Counted from the stretch's first letter, positions 23,181-35,209 are shown. The stretch is DNA of 64,000 nt from Narthecium ossifragum (GCA_963920575.1 OY986971.1:11720779-11784778), one strand, 5' to 3'. The notes: generated by a model from the sequence alone, not told the origin. A program made the numbers and translations.

Positions 23181-24611
23181 TGATGAGTCACTAAATATTC
23201 AAAATTAAACCCCTTAATTTACCTTTATTAGCCCGAGAGTATTTGCATTTGATAGTTTCTTAGTTGATTTCAGGTTTAATGAAGATTTAAGCTAGAAATT
23301 ACAGAAAAATGTTAATCTGCTAAAAATAGACTACTTCATCGACTGTCAGGATAATATTTGTCAGATATTCTTTATAAGTCCAAATATTTTAAAACTTGCG
23401 TATGTGGTAGAAGACATCAAGAGCCACAACGTTCATGTTGGACACTTTCTGAGATTCCTGATGAATGGATACACGTTTTGAAGGATATAAAGATATACAG
23501 ATGCTGGCAAACTACTTCATGGACGTTCAGAAGAATATTCATAAAATATTCAAGATAGCTCTGAATTTTATGAAATCTTCGGGATCTGACAGAAAACTTC
23601 CTAATATACATCTTTCATGTTGGAGTCATTTTCCGATTCTTGACGGATTGGCCCCAGTTGCGACCGGAATAGACTGTCAAGATGAATTCAGAAAATCTGA
23701 GTTGCACTAGAAGCCAAACTCAAAGAAAACCCTAATTTTTGGAGTCATCCTATATATATGATTATTTAATCCGAAAATTGGGAGTCGCCATAGAGAGAAA
23801 AAGAGAGGATTAAGGTTGCTGAAGAAGACGGAGACGCGGCATGGATCTCAGTCATTTTTCATCGAATCTATGGCTTTCATCCGAAAGATGAGTGGCTAAC
23901 TTTTGTACTTAGGGATCTCATGATCGAAGCTTTAGTGTATCTTTTCTGTATTTTTCTAATTTGATACTTGTATTTCTTTCTGGACATGATCTTATAGATA
24001 TGATTTGAATGATAATAGAGTTGAAGGAACAGAGTTCCTTGACGTATATTTTGGCCTACCTGATTTCGGTGATTAATGGTAGAGATCTATAGAATAGTTT
24101 TCATGTTGTTTGTGAATAACCGATGAGATATTTTATGCTTAGTGACGATAGGTTGTGCTAAGGTTACTCCTATGACGTAATCGAAGATAAAATATGCCTT
24201 TGAAACAACACTCACCTTCTTTTAGGGATTCATATAAGCTTAAGAAGCTGTGAATCTATAATGTCTAGATAAGAAAACAAGAGGATAACTAGAGAATACA
24301 GGAAGTGAAACTAAAGTGGATTGACTAATCCCTAGGTTTTCTCTCATTGAACCCTTTCAATCTCTTTAATCGCTTTCTTAATTATTTTTCATTAATCAGT
24401 TTCCATAATCCAAATCCATCCTCCTTTGCTTTAGTATTAGAGTCATGAGAGTTAATTCTGGTTTCTCTTTAATAATCAAAGTGTTCCTTATGGTTTGACC
24501 TCGTATTTCATCAGTATTGTATCCCATAGTTTAGTATTTTGAATTAGAGTTTATAAATTTTATACTTGATTGAGTTTGCATCTGATTTAATGACGTATTT
24601 GTGAGCGATCA
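23181..24611 (+). repeat. 3' LTR of Athila element A
   Basis: It starts TGATGAGTCACTAAAT and ends GAGCGATCA, 1431 bp, homologous along its length to 5764-7142. It is followed by GTTGC, one base off the left flank GTTGT. Confidence 0.92.
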
Positions 24612-24889
24612 GTTGCCTTGCAAGACTCAACCTAAAACAAAATTGCTTTCAAGAGAATCTAAGTTTCCAAGTATTCTTGATCTAGCTTCAAAACACTCCT
24701 TTGTTTTGTTTATCATATTCAAAATAACAAGATTCTTAACCAAATTTCAAAGGGTTGTTTAATTAAGTTCAATGCAAAACTCAATCAAAACCTAAGCCAA
24801 ACAAGACCTATGTTAGTCTATGATTTCAAGCAAATCACCTAAAAGTAACTCTAGAACTATAAACCGTGCAATTAAATTCAGGTGAATTC

Positions 24890-25080
24890 TAAATTCAGGT
24901 GAACTCCAATGCCTAGCTATAAAAGCTACAGTAAGTTATGACACTCGTAGTAAACAATACTACTAGCTTGACCAATAGCTCAACACTATGACAAAATAAT
25001 GTTATAATATATTTGTTAGCATTATTTGGTTGTTTTTTAGAACTTTACTTTAGAATCTATCAGACTAAATAAATACATGC
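24890..25080 (-). repeat. Right arm of the internal CACTA inverted repeat
   Basis: The reverse complement of this stretch matches 4490-4740, including 'caagctagtagtattgttta' and the flanking 'ctacgagtg' and 'tagcttttatagctaggc' blocks. Confidence 0.7.
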
Positions 25081-25794
25081 TGCACTATGATAAAGAGGCC
25101 ACTAATAGATTATTCTTATCAATTTGTTATCTCAACTAAAACTATTTACAAAAGAGGCAGAAATTAGATCCCTCTAATTTTAAACCGGGTGATCCCCATA
25201 TCCTGCTAATCAACATAGCAAAGTCATGCACTCATTGCATGAACGAGTGGTAGTACCAGCATGGAGTTGGCATCACATGAGAGTTTTTTCAGAACTTTAC
25301 TCCATACACTGTTAGATCCCAATAAATACATACAGCACTACCACAGTATGAATTTAGGGCTTCACATGTGTTTTGTTTGCATCGACAACCACATGAAAGA
25401 ATAAAGAGATAAACTCATGAAATGCGTGGCATGAACATACCCAAAGCAGCAACGAGCACACACTTTGGCCAGCAAATTCCCTGATCTCAAGAAACAGCCG
25501 ACCTCATGATGGATGTGGACGCTGCCTGTAACACGAGAACTTGGGATGAGAAATCCCTAGAAAGAGCTGCACGGAACTTGGGATGAAAAATGCCTAAGAA
25601 AGAACTGCCTAGGATATGAAACTACGATCGCGTGTAATGAAAAGTAAATGGATCCAGTTATTATCTATAGCTGATCGGGTTTATGTTAGATCCAATAAAA
25701 GTCCGCACAAAATTGAAGCTTCGATCAAGTTGAAGACGAATTTGACATATTAATTTCAACAGACATAAATATGTTCGAGTTGGAGACGAATTGA

Positions 25795-25972
25795 TTTTTT
25801 TTTTTTGACAGTAATGAGATTCAACAAGTTCTATTTCTTCACAATAGATATATGGCAATTGAGCTATGTGGTCGGATCCATTAGAAGAGAAAACACATTA
25901 TTTACATTTAAGGGACTCAAACCCAACAACCCCAACGAGCTAACCGGATAACTTGACCGCCATAATTCTGCA
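25795..25972 (-). mobile_element. SINE-like element with tRNA-type promoter boxes
   Basis: On the minus strand a tRNA-like head has an A-box-like 'GGCGGTCAAGTTATCCGG' and, about 38 bp on, a B box GGTTTGAGTCCC (25912-25924). It ends in a run of about 13 A (plus-strand T run at 25796-25808). No clear flanking duplication was found, so the ends are uncertain. Confidence 0.5.
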
Positions 25973-26173
25973 TAGTGCAATATGATCTAGACGATTATAG
26001 AATCCAAGGAGTCTAATGCACAACAGATCTAATTTGAGTAAAATTTAATGTTGTTTGACCAAATTATTAGGCTTCAACAGTATCGATTTGGTTCAGATCA
26101 AAATTAAACTAGAATAGGATCATAGTTGGAGATTATTGACACCCTCATGTGATGATTGATTTGAGGTCGAGAG

Positions 26174-26546
26174 TAGGGTTGAAATCAAACCAAGCTCTAA
26201 TTGAGTAGCTCGGACTCGAGCTCGATTAAGCTTGCCTCGAGTTCGATTAAGCGAACCATAAATAAGGCTCGATTCTTTATCAAGCTTGAGCTCGACCATC
26301 TTTGGGCTCGACTCCAAAGCTCGCGAGGCAAACTAAATTAATTTTTATATAATATAATTTATTAATGATATTAATAAATTATATAGGCTCGAAAGCTCGA
26401 CTTTGAGACTCGCGAGTCAAGCGCGAGCCTAATCTCCTTTATTACGAGCCGAGCTCGAGCTCAATTTTGAAGCTCGACTCAAGCCCGAGCTTGACAGAAA
26501 AACTCAAGCTCGAGCTCCAGCCAGCCAAGGCCCAATTAGAGTCCTA
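26174..26546. mobile_element. hAT-like MITE, 373 bp, rich in CTCGAGCTCG
   Basis: Ends are TAGGGTTGAAATC and, inverted, TAGGACTCTAATTGG. Flanking 8-mers are GTCGAGAG (26166-26173) and GTCCAGAG (26547-26554), 7 of 8 identical, as expected of hAT insertions. The interior is made of overlapping GAGCTCGA/TCGAGCTC motifs and has no coding capacity. Confidence 0.75.
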
Positions 26547-26699
26547 GTCCAGAGGGATAGGAGAACGAGACCAACTTTTTCTAATCAATCAGATAATGTG
26601 ATTCCTTCCAAAATATCATACCATACACAAATCAATAATTAAAATAAGTGGAAAAGTGAGAAAGAGATCCAAAAATAAACTTTTAGAAGCAATTGATGT

Positions 26700-27265
26700 T
26701 TATTGTAGTAAAAAATCAATGCTTTAGTGGCAATTAAAATCACTTCCCGCCGTAAAAGTATTTGTGGCGGCGCATCAGCACAAAGGCTGCTACAAGAATA
26801 TTCCTTTGTTAAAGCTTATTTCAATTTCTCAGAAAATGAAGTATGGTGCACGTAAATAGCAGCAATTGATAAATGCCACTAAATAAATGCCGCTAATCTT
26901 TTAGCGGTGATTGCCGGTATTTGTCGTTACAAATTAATACTTCAGTGGCAATTAAAATCAATTTCCATCATAAAAAAATTTGGCCCGGCACTTCAAAACC
27001 AAAGCCACTAAAAGTATTTTCCGTTCGTGACACTTATTGGAATTTCCGGAACAAAGTATTATGGCGCAACGAATAGCAGCAATTGGTAAATGCCACTACA
27101 CAATTGCCGCTACATTTTTAGTAGCCATTGTGGTTAATCGCCATTGAAAATTAATGCTTCAATGGCAATTGAAATTAATTGCCGCTATGTAATTATGTTT
27201 TGCGGCAATTCAACTTTATGGTCGTTAAAAATGTCTGTTTTTTGTGGCATTAATTGAATGGCCGC
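26700..27265. repeat. Right subterminal repeats of the CACTA element
   Basis: The motifs 'ggcaattgaaat', 'tgccactaaa' and 'gccgctaa' recur many times, as at the left end. The terminal CACTA motif itself is not visible; the host gag is recognisable from about 27270. Confidence 0.75.
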
Positions 27266-27269
27266 GTTA

Positions 27270-29107
27270 GAAGTCATTTTGTGACATCAAGAAGTATCGC
27301 TCGTTTGGAAAGCTATTGGTTTTCTTGCTTTCTAGTGAAGTGATGCATAGTGGCGCTTATCAGGGCCGCTAGGAACACTATTGGTTGTGTTTTGAGAGTA
27401 GTTTCGTGCATTTCTCTCCGGCGCCTACCCTCCATATGGACTGAGGCTAGTGTGGTTTGGAGTACCTTCCTCTAATTCCAGGTACTCGCACCATATGGTA
27501 GCGTGGGTTGGTTGGACCATCTGGCTCAGTGTGCTAAAGAGCAGTGGAGGATGCCTTATTTTGTGCTCTAACTACTGAGACAAATGACTGTGAGGGTTGA
27601 CATTGGCCAGTTCATCGGTGGTCATGGTGAGTTTTGGGGTTGTCGTTATTACTTCTAGGGACGTCAAGATAGCCGTTGGTAGATGCAGAGGTTTCAGCAT
27701 CAGCAACAGCCGTATCCGCAGCAGCGTCGTGCCGATTCTTTGAGAGGTAGCCTACACCGCAATACTAAGAGGGAATCCACAGGGTGCTCGAGTGTCAGCC
27801 ACTGGGAGCCTTTTCACCTACATTGCTGGTTACGATAGGCGCAGGGTGCTTACCACATAGCAGTCGGACGTGACGCACGGTGTGGAGCAGAGCAGTGGGT
27901 TGATACATCAGTTGGGACAGGTACCTAGGGCAGACGGTGGGTTCATATTTCAAATAGAGGCTTGCTTTAAACGAGGCAACGAGCAGTCTAGCCAGGGTTC
28001 ACGTACTTCTGATGAGAGAGCAGCTTCAGCTGCAACCCGTTTTAGAGCCACCATTTTCGACTTTCAGCTTCAGCCTTCAGCTTTCGGAGACTCGCGGCTT
28101 GTCGTTTTTTGGTGGGTCTGGGTTTTCCCCCTTGTGACTCGTCCTTGTGCAGCCGTGTTGGCTTGGGAATGGAGGCGGGTACGGCCTGGGAGCAGCCACT
28201 GGTTGGGACAGGAGCTTTGGTTTGTAGCTCTTGTCGGTTCGTTTGCTAGATGTTGGGGACCTCTAGAGGTGCTCGTGGCCCACGTGTGGGACACGTTGGG
28301 GTTTGATGGCTTCCATGGCTTGCGCTGGTTGACCACGCAATGAGTTGCGTTTGTTTGGCTGTGGGAAGGTGTTGCGAGTACACCTGATGGCATCGTTTTG
28401 CTCGCGCTGAAAGTCACGGGTTGGTGAGCCTTCTAGTTGTCGAGAGCTGGAGTTTGTTCACTAGCTTTTGGTGAACTCCTTCCCTTTGTCTTTGAGGGTG
28501 CTTGGGAGAGCAGGCTTCTCATGTGTTATCATTATTTGCGCAGCTATATTTTCTGAGAAGCTTCTTGGGTTTTCGCCTTAGAGGGATACCGGGTTTGATT
28601 TAGAGGTTCGTTCGGGCGGTCTTGATTATGGGTAGCTTGCATGATAGTACCAGTAGAGCAGAATAATTTGGGGACTCAGCTGGACGATTTGGTGGCCCAA
28701 GACTTCTTCCGCCCCAGTGTATTGCCTTAGAATGTTCGAGTTCCCTTTGCAAACATTTCCCCTTATTTGTACTTGGATCTTTTTTGGAAGAGCCGAATAG
28801 CGGTGCATCGAGGAGTACGTGTCCATTGCAGCGCATCGACGACATGCTTGTCAGCTCAGAGTTTCACCGATCTTCTCATGGGTCAGATTTTGCACTAGCT
28901 ACCATCAAATGAAGATTCGGGATTGCGATATCCCAAGGGTGATATTTCAAACCGAGTTCAGATTATACGAGTTCGTAATTATGTCCTTTAGATTGGCGAA
29001 CGCGCGTGCAGCATTCACGGACCAAATATAGAGGATCTTCAGGGCGTACCTTGATCAGCATGTGACAGTCTTCATCGATGACATAATATCTATCTCGCAC
29101 TGAGGAT
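27270..29107 (+). pseudogene. Outer gypsy element: decayed gag to RT
   Basis: The stretch 27290-27960 aligns with gag at 58370-58870 of the other chromovirus-type element ('gtggcgctt', 'acactattggttgtgt'). The stretch 28000-28450 matches, in reverse, the gag remnant at 34840-37120. RT motifs appear at 28880-29107: 'YHQMKIRDCDIP', 'YEFVIMSFRLANARAAF', 'RIFRAYLDQHVTVFIDD'. The catalytic 'FIDD' is kept but frames are broken throughout. Reading stops after 'RTEDEYE' where an LTR begins. Confidence 0.8.
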
Positions 29108-31790
29108 GAGTATGAGGACCCTTACCTCTATACCTGGTTCAACCGCATAGGTCGGATCCGTGGGTTCGGTTGGTTTTGTTCCACGTCGAGTGCGATCGTG
29201 GATCGCATTGTTGTTTTTGGACCCCAAGGGCAATTTGGTAGAATTGCGTCTTGTCGGTCGGTTTCACACCCGCGTAGTGCACACACGGCCTTGGATTGAT
29301 GCATGTGATTGAATAAACCCTTAGGGGCGCTGTCGATCTAAAGAATGGAGCTCGATCGGGAAAGATTGAAACGAACGCCCGAGATCAATTCTAGCTTACT
29401 ATATGTAGCCCCTTTTTCTCTCTTTCCTTCTCCTTCCTCTTTCCTTTCTCTTTCCCTCCCGTGTCTTTCTTCCCGTCACGTGAGAGAGGACTTCGGACGG
29501 CTTCCCGGTGACCTGGAGGCGGCGATGAGGAGGGAGGAGGCCATCCTTGGCTCCGAGGAGGATTAGCGGTGGATTAGCAAGATTGAGGTAGGGTTCTGAC
29601 CCTAAACCTTCGTTTAAACAATATTAGGGTATTCGTTGGTTGATTTGTTGATTTCTCCTCACTTCATGGTTCCTCTAGATTTGTTCTTCAACTGATTGAA
29701 GTTCCATAAGATTTTTTAGTGATTTAATTGAGTTTTATGCATCTTTTTCCTGGATTTTTCTTGAATTTCTATCCTTATCTGAAACTGCTTGTTTAAGCTC
29801 AAATTCAGTTTTGTACGTGCATAATCATTGGTAATCTTCACATGAAACTTGTTGATCCTCGAATCTACTTTCAATTTCCACATATTTCATAATTTTCTGA
29901 TTTGCATACGAATTTTGATGAATTTTATACTAAACTGTGATGAAACATGACTTTGGAAAAAGTTAGGAAATTCATCGAATTGTTTTCTTCAATTCGATCC
30001 AATTCTTGGATATGTTGCCCCTAGGATGTCTTTCTACATATGACCATGTTTTATTTCAAATTTCACAGTATTTGGACGTCGATTTATAGAGATTTCATCA
30101 TTTCTAACTTTTTGGTTACTGTAGCAATCCGAAAATAGATATTTTCATGTATTTTGATGATTTTTCATGTTTAATTCATCATGAATCTTGGAATTGATGC
30201 TCCTAGTGACATTTAGGATTAGCTTGTTCAATTTGGTAGGTTTTTGGATGATTTAAATACTTGAATTTCGGCATGTTAGTGAGTTACTAACTCCGTTGTT
30301 CAATTAGTGATAAATTGAGAATCATGCTAAATGTATATATGTAGTATAAGTATATATATAGGCTCTATGTGTGGCCAAGCCCTATGTGAGGCTCGTGGGT
30401 GAACCAAGGGAGTCATATTCCTTAGAAATGTGTAGAATAAATGGGCCAAAGGTATGCCCTAATTTATGTAAATTGTAATTGTATTTTAGTTGGTCAAGTG
30501 GTGTGCCATCAGTAGTGTTATTTTTAATTGCTTCCTGTTAGCTGGTCGGGGGTATGCCCCGTTGTATAATTGTTGGTTGACAGCCAGTGCGTGTTGTGGT
30601 AATGCCGAATTGAACTGTGTGAATTGCTTGTTAGCGGCCCGTATGTGTGTTGTTGTAATATTGAAATGTTTATTTGGCTGCTTGGCCTCATAGAGACTTG
30701 CTTGGTTGTTGTTTAGCCTCGTGGAGGCTTCTGAGCCTATCGTGCCCTTATTTGGTTTTTATTTAGACCTCTGCCATATTTACCCCGTTGGCATGTTGTA
30801 TGCTATGCCAAGTTGTTTTGGCATATCCTTGCACCCCAGTATTCTTATATGCGCGTGTGAGCATGCATGCATTGATTACATTAGAAGTATAAGGCTAGGA
30901 CGTAGGCGAATAAGTGTTTCGTCGATCTGGGTGACTCAGTAAGCAGGATCCAGCCGTAGGGCCGGGCTTGGGTAGATTGTGGTGTAGGACGCAGTTATAG
31001 TCTTGATTTGATTGTGTCATCCTTCGAGAATTGTTTAGTTGAACTGAAATATTATATTGTACTATTTGAGGTTTAGTTGACATGTTAGTACTTCCGATCC
31101 TGGTGACCTAGGTGGGAGCTCTCTCCCGGTCACTGTTTCCGCTGAAAATTCCCTTTTGGGCGTGGTGGAGGAAGGGGCCGGGGGCCCGTTGGTGTTTTAG
31201 TGTTTTCCCTCCCACAAGCGTGGTTGTTCACTCCACGGCTGAGGATGAGAGGCGGTCTGATGTGAAAGCACGTGTATCCTGACCTAGGGCTATGGAGAAG
31301 TCTTACACCCTTGTTGTGCCCCTCCTTTGTGAGTATCATAGAGTAGATCCCTACTGAGCTTTGTTGCTCACCATACCCAGGCTGCGTTTGCAGGTACAGG
31401 CGCAGTTCCTTCTTCTTCAGGCGGTGGTGACTCAGGAGGTTGGTCCTTCTCCTGGTGGTGCATGGACTCGAGGAATCGTCGGCAGATATTTTCAAACTTT
31501 TGTACTCTACAATTTAAGTATGATTGCAAAGTCTTGATGTATAAATTGTAAATTCGAGGAAGAATATATTTTTACTCCAAATTGAAATTGATAAATTTGA
31601 TAGAGATTGTGTTATTTAAAACAGTAGTACCTTTATTGTATCATTATTTATTATAAGTTGAGGTTTGTATTATCATTCAATGCAATTTAGAGGTTGTAAT
31701 TGTTGACTATGTATATTATATCTTTGAGATTGAATTGTTCAAATTAGCTGTGAAAATTGTAGATTGTGCACCACATATTCTACGGAATAT
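29108..31790 (+). mobile_element. Truncated chromovirus-type LTR
   Basis: It begins TATGAGGACCC (family TGTGAGGACCC), has the U3 hairpin at 29225-29253, the 'gaaccaagggagtcat' block near 30405 and the 'gctcaccatacccaggctg' block near 31367. It lacks the last 60 bp or so, being joined to an unrelated RT fragment near 31790. Its 3' half is closest to the LTR at 1-1264, so it may be the 3' LTR of the outer element after a large deletion, or a solo LTR. Confidence 0.78.
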
Positions 31791-31797
31791 TTAAAGG

Positions 31798-32027
31798 GTA
31801 GAGAAAAAAGATGGCATCTGGAGGTTTTGCGTGGACTACTGAAGTCTGAAGAACATCACCATCACAAATCGGTACTCAATGCCATTTATTGGCGAGCTAC
31901 TAAATGAACTTCCACAGCTCCACGCTCTTCACCAAGCTGGATTTGAAGTCGGGGTACCACCAGATTTGTGTCGCTACCATAGACGTCACCAAAATAGCCT
32001 TCCACACTCACGACGAGCATTACCCTT
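31798..32027 (+). pseudogene. Fragment of a second gypsy RT
   Basis: The translation gives 'KKDGIWRFCVDY', 'ITITNRYSMPFIGELLNEL', 'STLFTKLDLKSGYHQI' and 'KIAFHTHDEHYP', the N-terminal half of a chromovirus-type RT. The 'WRFCVDY' form differs from that expected for the outer element, suggesting another lineage. It is cut on both sides. Confidence 0.8.
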
Positions 32028-32028
32028 C

Positions 32029-32140
32029 GATAAGTCACATATTATGCATAACTAAACTCCTTAACTTAGCTTTGTTAACCCAAGAGTAGTTTCATTTGAT
32101 ATCTTATTCCTTGATTTTTGCTTTAGTCATTGTTCATGAA
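32029..32140 (+). repeat. Fragment of an Athila-type LTR start
   Basis: 'gataagtcac', 'ctccttaacttagctttgtt' and 'agagtagt' match the first 110 bp of the LTR at 59194. The match then fades. Confidence 0.65.
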
Positions 32141-32702
32141 TAAAACGTCGATCTCGCGGGTATGAGATTTCTATTTTATTTCCAAGCAAAAATTTAATTA
32201 CATTTGAGGAAATTGCAGGCACCACACCCCTGGATTGCAAAATTAACAAATTCATCGTTTACATCCCCGTAGGGAACACCTCCAATTCTAGATCCAATAA
32301 AATAAATTTCTTACATAAAAAATAGAAATAATGTGAGGGTCCTGAACTACCACCTTCATCGCTAGGATTTCAAAGTTACTGAAGTTGGAGGAATGTTGTT
32401 TGAGTTTTGTTGCCGGAGCTTCAAGACTGCCGGGGTTGGGGAAGATGTTGTGCGAGCGTCGAAGCCTGTGGAGTCAGGGGAGAGCCACCCGAGCTTCATT
32501 GTTGGAGTTTCAAGGCTACTGGAGATGAGGAACGCCATCCTTTGAAGCCATTGGAGATGAGGGAGTGTTTAGATCCCTTCAATCCTAGAGTTCGGGGGTT
32601 GCTGGAGAAGAATGTTGGAGTTGGGGAAGCACCTAGATCCGATCTCCGTCACCATCGAGGAATGGCAGCTGGAGCCATGGAAGCCGGCTGGAATAGAGGA
32701 TG
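32141..32702. other. No supported gene
   Basis: A 102-codon frame at 32407-32715 lies over a degenerate repeat ('gagcttcaagactgc', 'gagtttcaaggctac') and shows no known domain. I do not call it. Confidence 0.4.
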
Positions 32703-34788
32703 TGTCACGCCCTGACCCAGAAAACCCATCCGGTCCGAAGCGTGAGGGTTTTTAATCTATTTAATCCATTATTGGAGCGTTTATAATAAAATTAGACATC
32801 TAAATTAAACGATTGATCTGGGGTCAATATTAAAATCTCTATATAAGACAAAATTCTGATACAAGACTATTCCTCAAATGTCATATATTTAAAAAAACCT
32901 CAAAAATTCTTACATAAGAAAATTATATATTTAAATAATCCAACAAGATAACGGAACCACAAGTCCTTAAACACCTCCAGAGGTCGACACGCCACCAAGA
33001 GTCTATCCTATGGATGCTACGAAAGAAGAGCTGACGTATGCACCCGCAAAACACAGCCTGGGTAGAAGTGAGCGATAAGCTCAGTAGAATTCTATTCTAC
33101 GTCACTCAAAAAGCAGGGAACTACAACTGTGACATTTCCCTTTGCCAAGCCTAAGGCATAGCTAACTACATAACAAAAAAGTAAACCACGACGAGGATCA
33201 CGCTGACTCTGAGCGCTCCTCAAGGTGTGCCCAACGGGGTTTTCAGTGCATCTCCAATGCAACCCAAACCCCAAGGCTGGTGAGAAACCGCTCCAAGGCT
33301 TAACATCATTTGAACCACCTTAAGCCTTGGCACAAGGGAAATGGCATGACCTCTAAACCTCGAACACTATGATCTGTAGCCAGCCAAACATTTACCTCAA
33401 TAAAACAATAATTACGGTAACAATCTCTCCCTGAACCTTGCAACTTACCCGCGGTCCTAAGGCTAGATTTGAGCTTCCCAAGCCCTCGGATCGACGGTAA
33501 AATACATGCAATGTTCAACCACAAATATAGAAGTATGAGCATGCAACAGTATGTTAAATAATATACAAGTCTGGGCATAGCCTACATCTCAACCAAAGGG
33601 TATACAACAAAGGCCTTAGCAAAGCGAAATATTTATTCTGCACATCCCAGGGGCGTGACCCCCTTGCTTCAACCGCAAGCCATAGGCCTAAGCAATATAA
33701 TAACATATACATAATGAAAAACTCAATTTAACGAATTAAAGCAAACGAACTATTACTAACTTTGAAAAATCATAACTTTTGATCTAACCGTCTGATTGAT
33801 GTGAAACTTGATTTGCCCACTTAATGACATACCCCGAATCACTCATTAAACTAAATGCTCTGTTCTACCAATCCCAGCCATTTAATTCACAATAAATCGT
33901 ACATAAATCCCAAAACTGTGAAAGCTAACTCAGAGATCTACAACTTTCCATGTTAAAGATCAACTGAGATCATACACGTGAAAGCCGGAAAACAAGCTAC
34001 CACATAGATGTTTCTGCTAGAACAGAAATCTGGGAATAAATCAATGAAAAACCCACTTAAATATGATTTAAATCCAACTAAAATACAATCAAGCTTCAAA
34101 TAGATATTAATCGTACCTAGGATAACTATCTAGCATAGATTAACCAACTAATTAAGCATTCAAACAACCAAGAACACCCAATCAAGCCTAAGAGTGAAGA
34201 ATCCTACCTAACTAAGCTAATCCGTGATTAATCCTCGATTAATCCGTGCTTGGAAGGTATGGATCTGCTCCTCCCCTTGCTACCGACTTCTCCAAGCCTC
34301 TGGAACAGCCTCCCACACGAAAACTTAGCCTCAACGGAGAGAAGAAGAAGGAAGAAGAAGAAAACGAGAAAAACAGAGCTGCTCACTGGTTTATATGAGC
34401 CTGAGTCCGATCGGTGGTTCCTAGAGCGATCGATCGGACTAGGTCGGTTCACGTCCTTATGCGGACACGACAAAATCGATGCCGACCTCGACACCGATCG
34501 ATCGTCCCCAGGACCGATCGGTCATCCCAAGGGTGATAGCTGTCTTCAAAACCAGCTGTCACGCCCGAGCCCGGATCTTCCGATCCCAACCTCGTCTAAG
34601 GTTCTACCCAGCACATAAATCATTCAAGGGTTGTGTGTGCACAATGCGGGTGTGAAACCAACCGCCAAGACGTAATTTACCAAATTTCCCTTGGGGTCTT
34701 CGCTATCTACCCGATCGTGAAACAAGGCCAACAGAGCCAGACTATCAACCTAACGTGGTTAGAGTGGATTGGAGGACGGGTCCTCACA
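32703..34788 (-). mobile_element. 3' LTR of a reverse-strand chromovirus-type element
   Basis: On the minus strand it starts TGTGAGGACCCGTCC and ends GGGTCAGGGCGTGACA, 2086 bp. To its right on the plus strand, 34789-34830 reads on the minus strand as 'ttcgggatgaaatttcat' and 'agtgatag', the usual pre-LTR tract of these elements, so this is a 3' LTR. A 5-bp duplication cannot be tested because the other end is lost. The U3 hairpin is at 34666-34693. Confidence 0.85.
34400..34530. repeat. Small GATCGATC palindrome cluster
   Basis: CCGATCGG, GCGATCGATCGG and CCGATCGATCGTCC sites lie within 130 bp of the reverse-strand LTR. Confidence 0.65.
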
Positions 34789-35209
34789 ACCTATCACTCT
34801 AAATGAAATTTCATCCCGAAATTCGATAAGAGTAGGGCCGAAAACAACAAAACGGAAAACAAGCACACCTGCATAAGACAAGAAAGCTTAGCAAGCTCAC
34901 AACCTGAGCGACCACACAAACAAAGGGCACCAACGCCCACACAAAACAAGGGAAGGGGGGTTCACCACAAACTGGTGAATAGCCCCCAGGTCTCGACAAC
35001 CAGAAGGCACGCCAACCTGCGGCCTTCAATGAGAGAAAATTGACGCCGTCAGGTGTACTCACAACACCCTCCCACAGCCAAGGAAAGACAACTCAGTACG
35101 TGGCCAACCAACGCAACCGAGGAAGCAGTCGAACCCCCAACCTGCGCCACACGTGGGTGACGGACACCTAGAGGTCTCCAACTTCTAGCAACAACCTGAC
35201 AAGGGCTAA

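Larger units (their letters stand above)
5764..24611 (+). mobile_element. Athila-type Ty3/gypsy retrotransposon A with nested insertions
   Basis: Two related LTRs (5764-7142 and 23181-24611) start TGATGAGTCACTAAAT and end GAGCGATCA. They are flanked by GTTGT (5759-5763) and GTTGC (24612-24616), a one-mismatch 5-bp duplication. A tRNA-Asp PBS follows the first LTR and a purine tract precedes the second. Gag, protease, RT, RNase H and integrase remnants lie in gypsy order. Removing three nested solo LTRs leaves about 11.6 kb, normal for Athila. Every coding domain after the first part of gag has stops or frameshifts, so the copy is dead. Confidence 0.93.
24612..26173. other. CACTA interior right of the Athila insertion, no gene
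   Basis: The stretch holds the right arm of the inverted repeat (24890-25080) and a SINE-like insertion (25795-25972). Two related blocks 'agaactttact...aataaatacat' (near 25037 and 25291) suggest a short duplication. I found no continuation of TNP2. Confidence 0.55.
1481..27265 (-). mobile_element. CACTA (En/Spm) DNA transposon, split by an Athila element
   Basis: The left end is CACTACAACAAAAGGG, the classic CACTA terminus. It is followed by about 550 bp of subterminal repeats with GGCAATTG and GCCGCTA motifs. The same repeats appear at 26700-27265 on the far side. Two transposase remnants (Transposase_24-like and TNP2/DUF4216-like) lie between, both on the minus strand. The right terminus is not recognisable: the host gag resumes near 27270 and about 150 bp of gag are missing there, so the right tip was probably deleted. 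Coordinates of the right end are accurate to about 20 bp only. Confidence 0.85.

Noticed and set aside
27870..28417. 157-codon plus frame and 115-codon minus frame
   Set aside because: Both overlap decayed gag sequence that aligns with two other gag remnants; neither shows its own domain.
32407..32715. 102-codon frame before the reverse-strand LTR
   Set aside because: Low-complexity repeat, no homology recognised, runs into the LTR.
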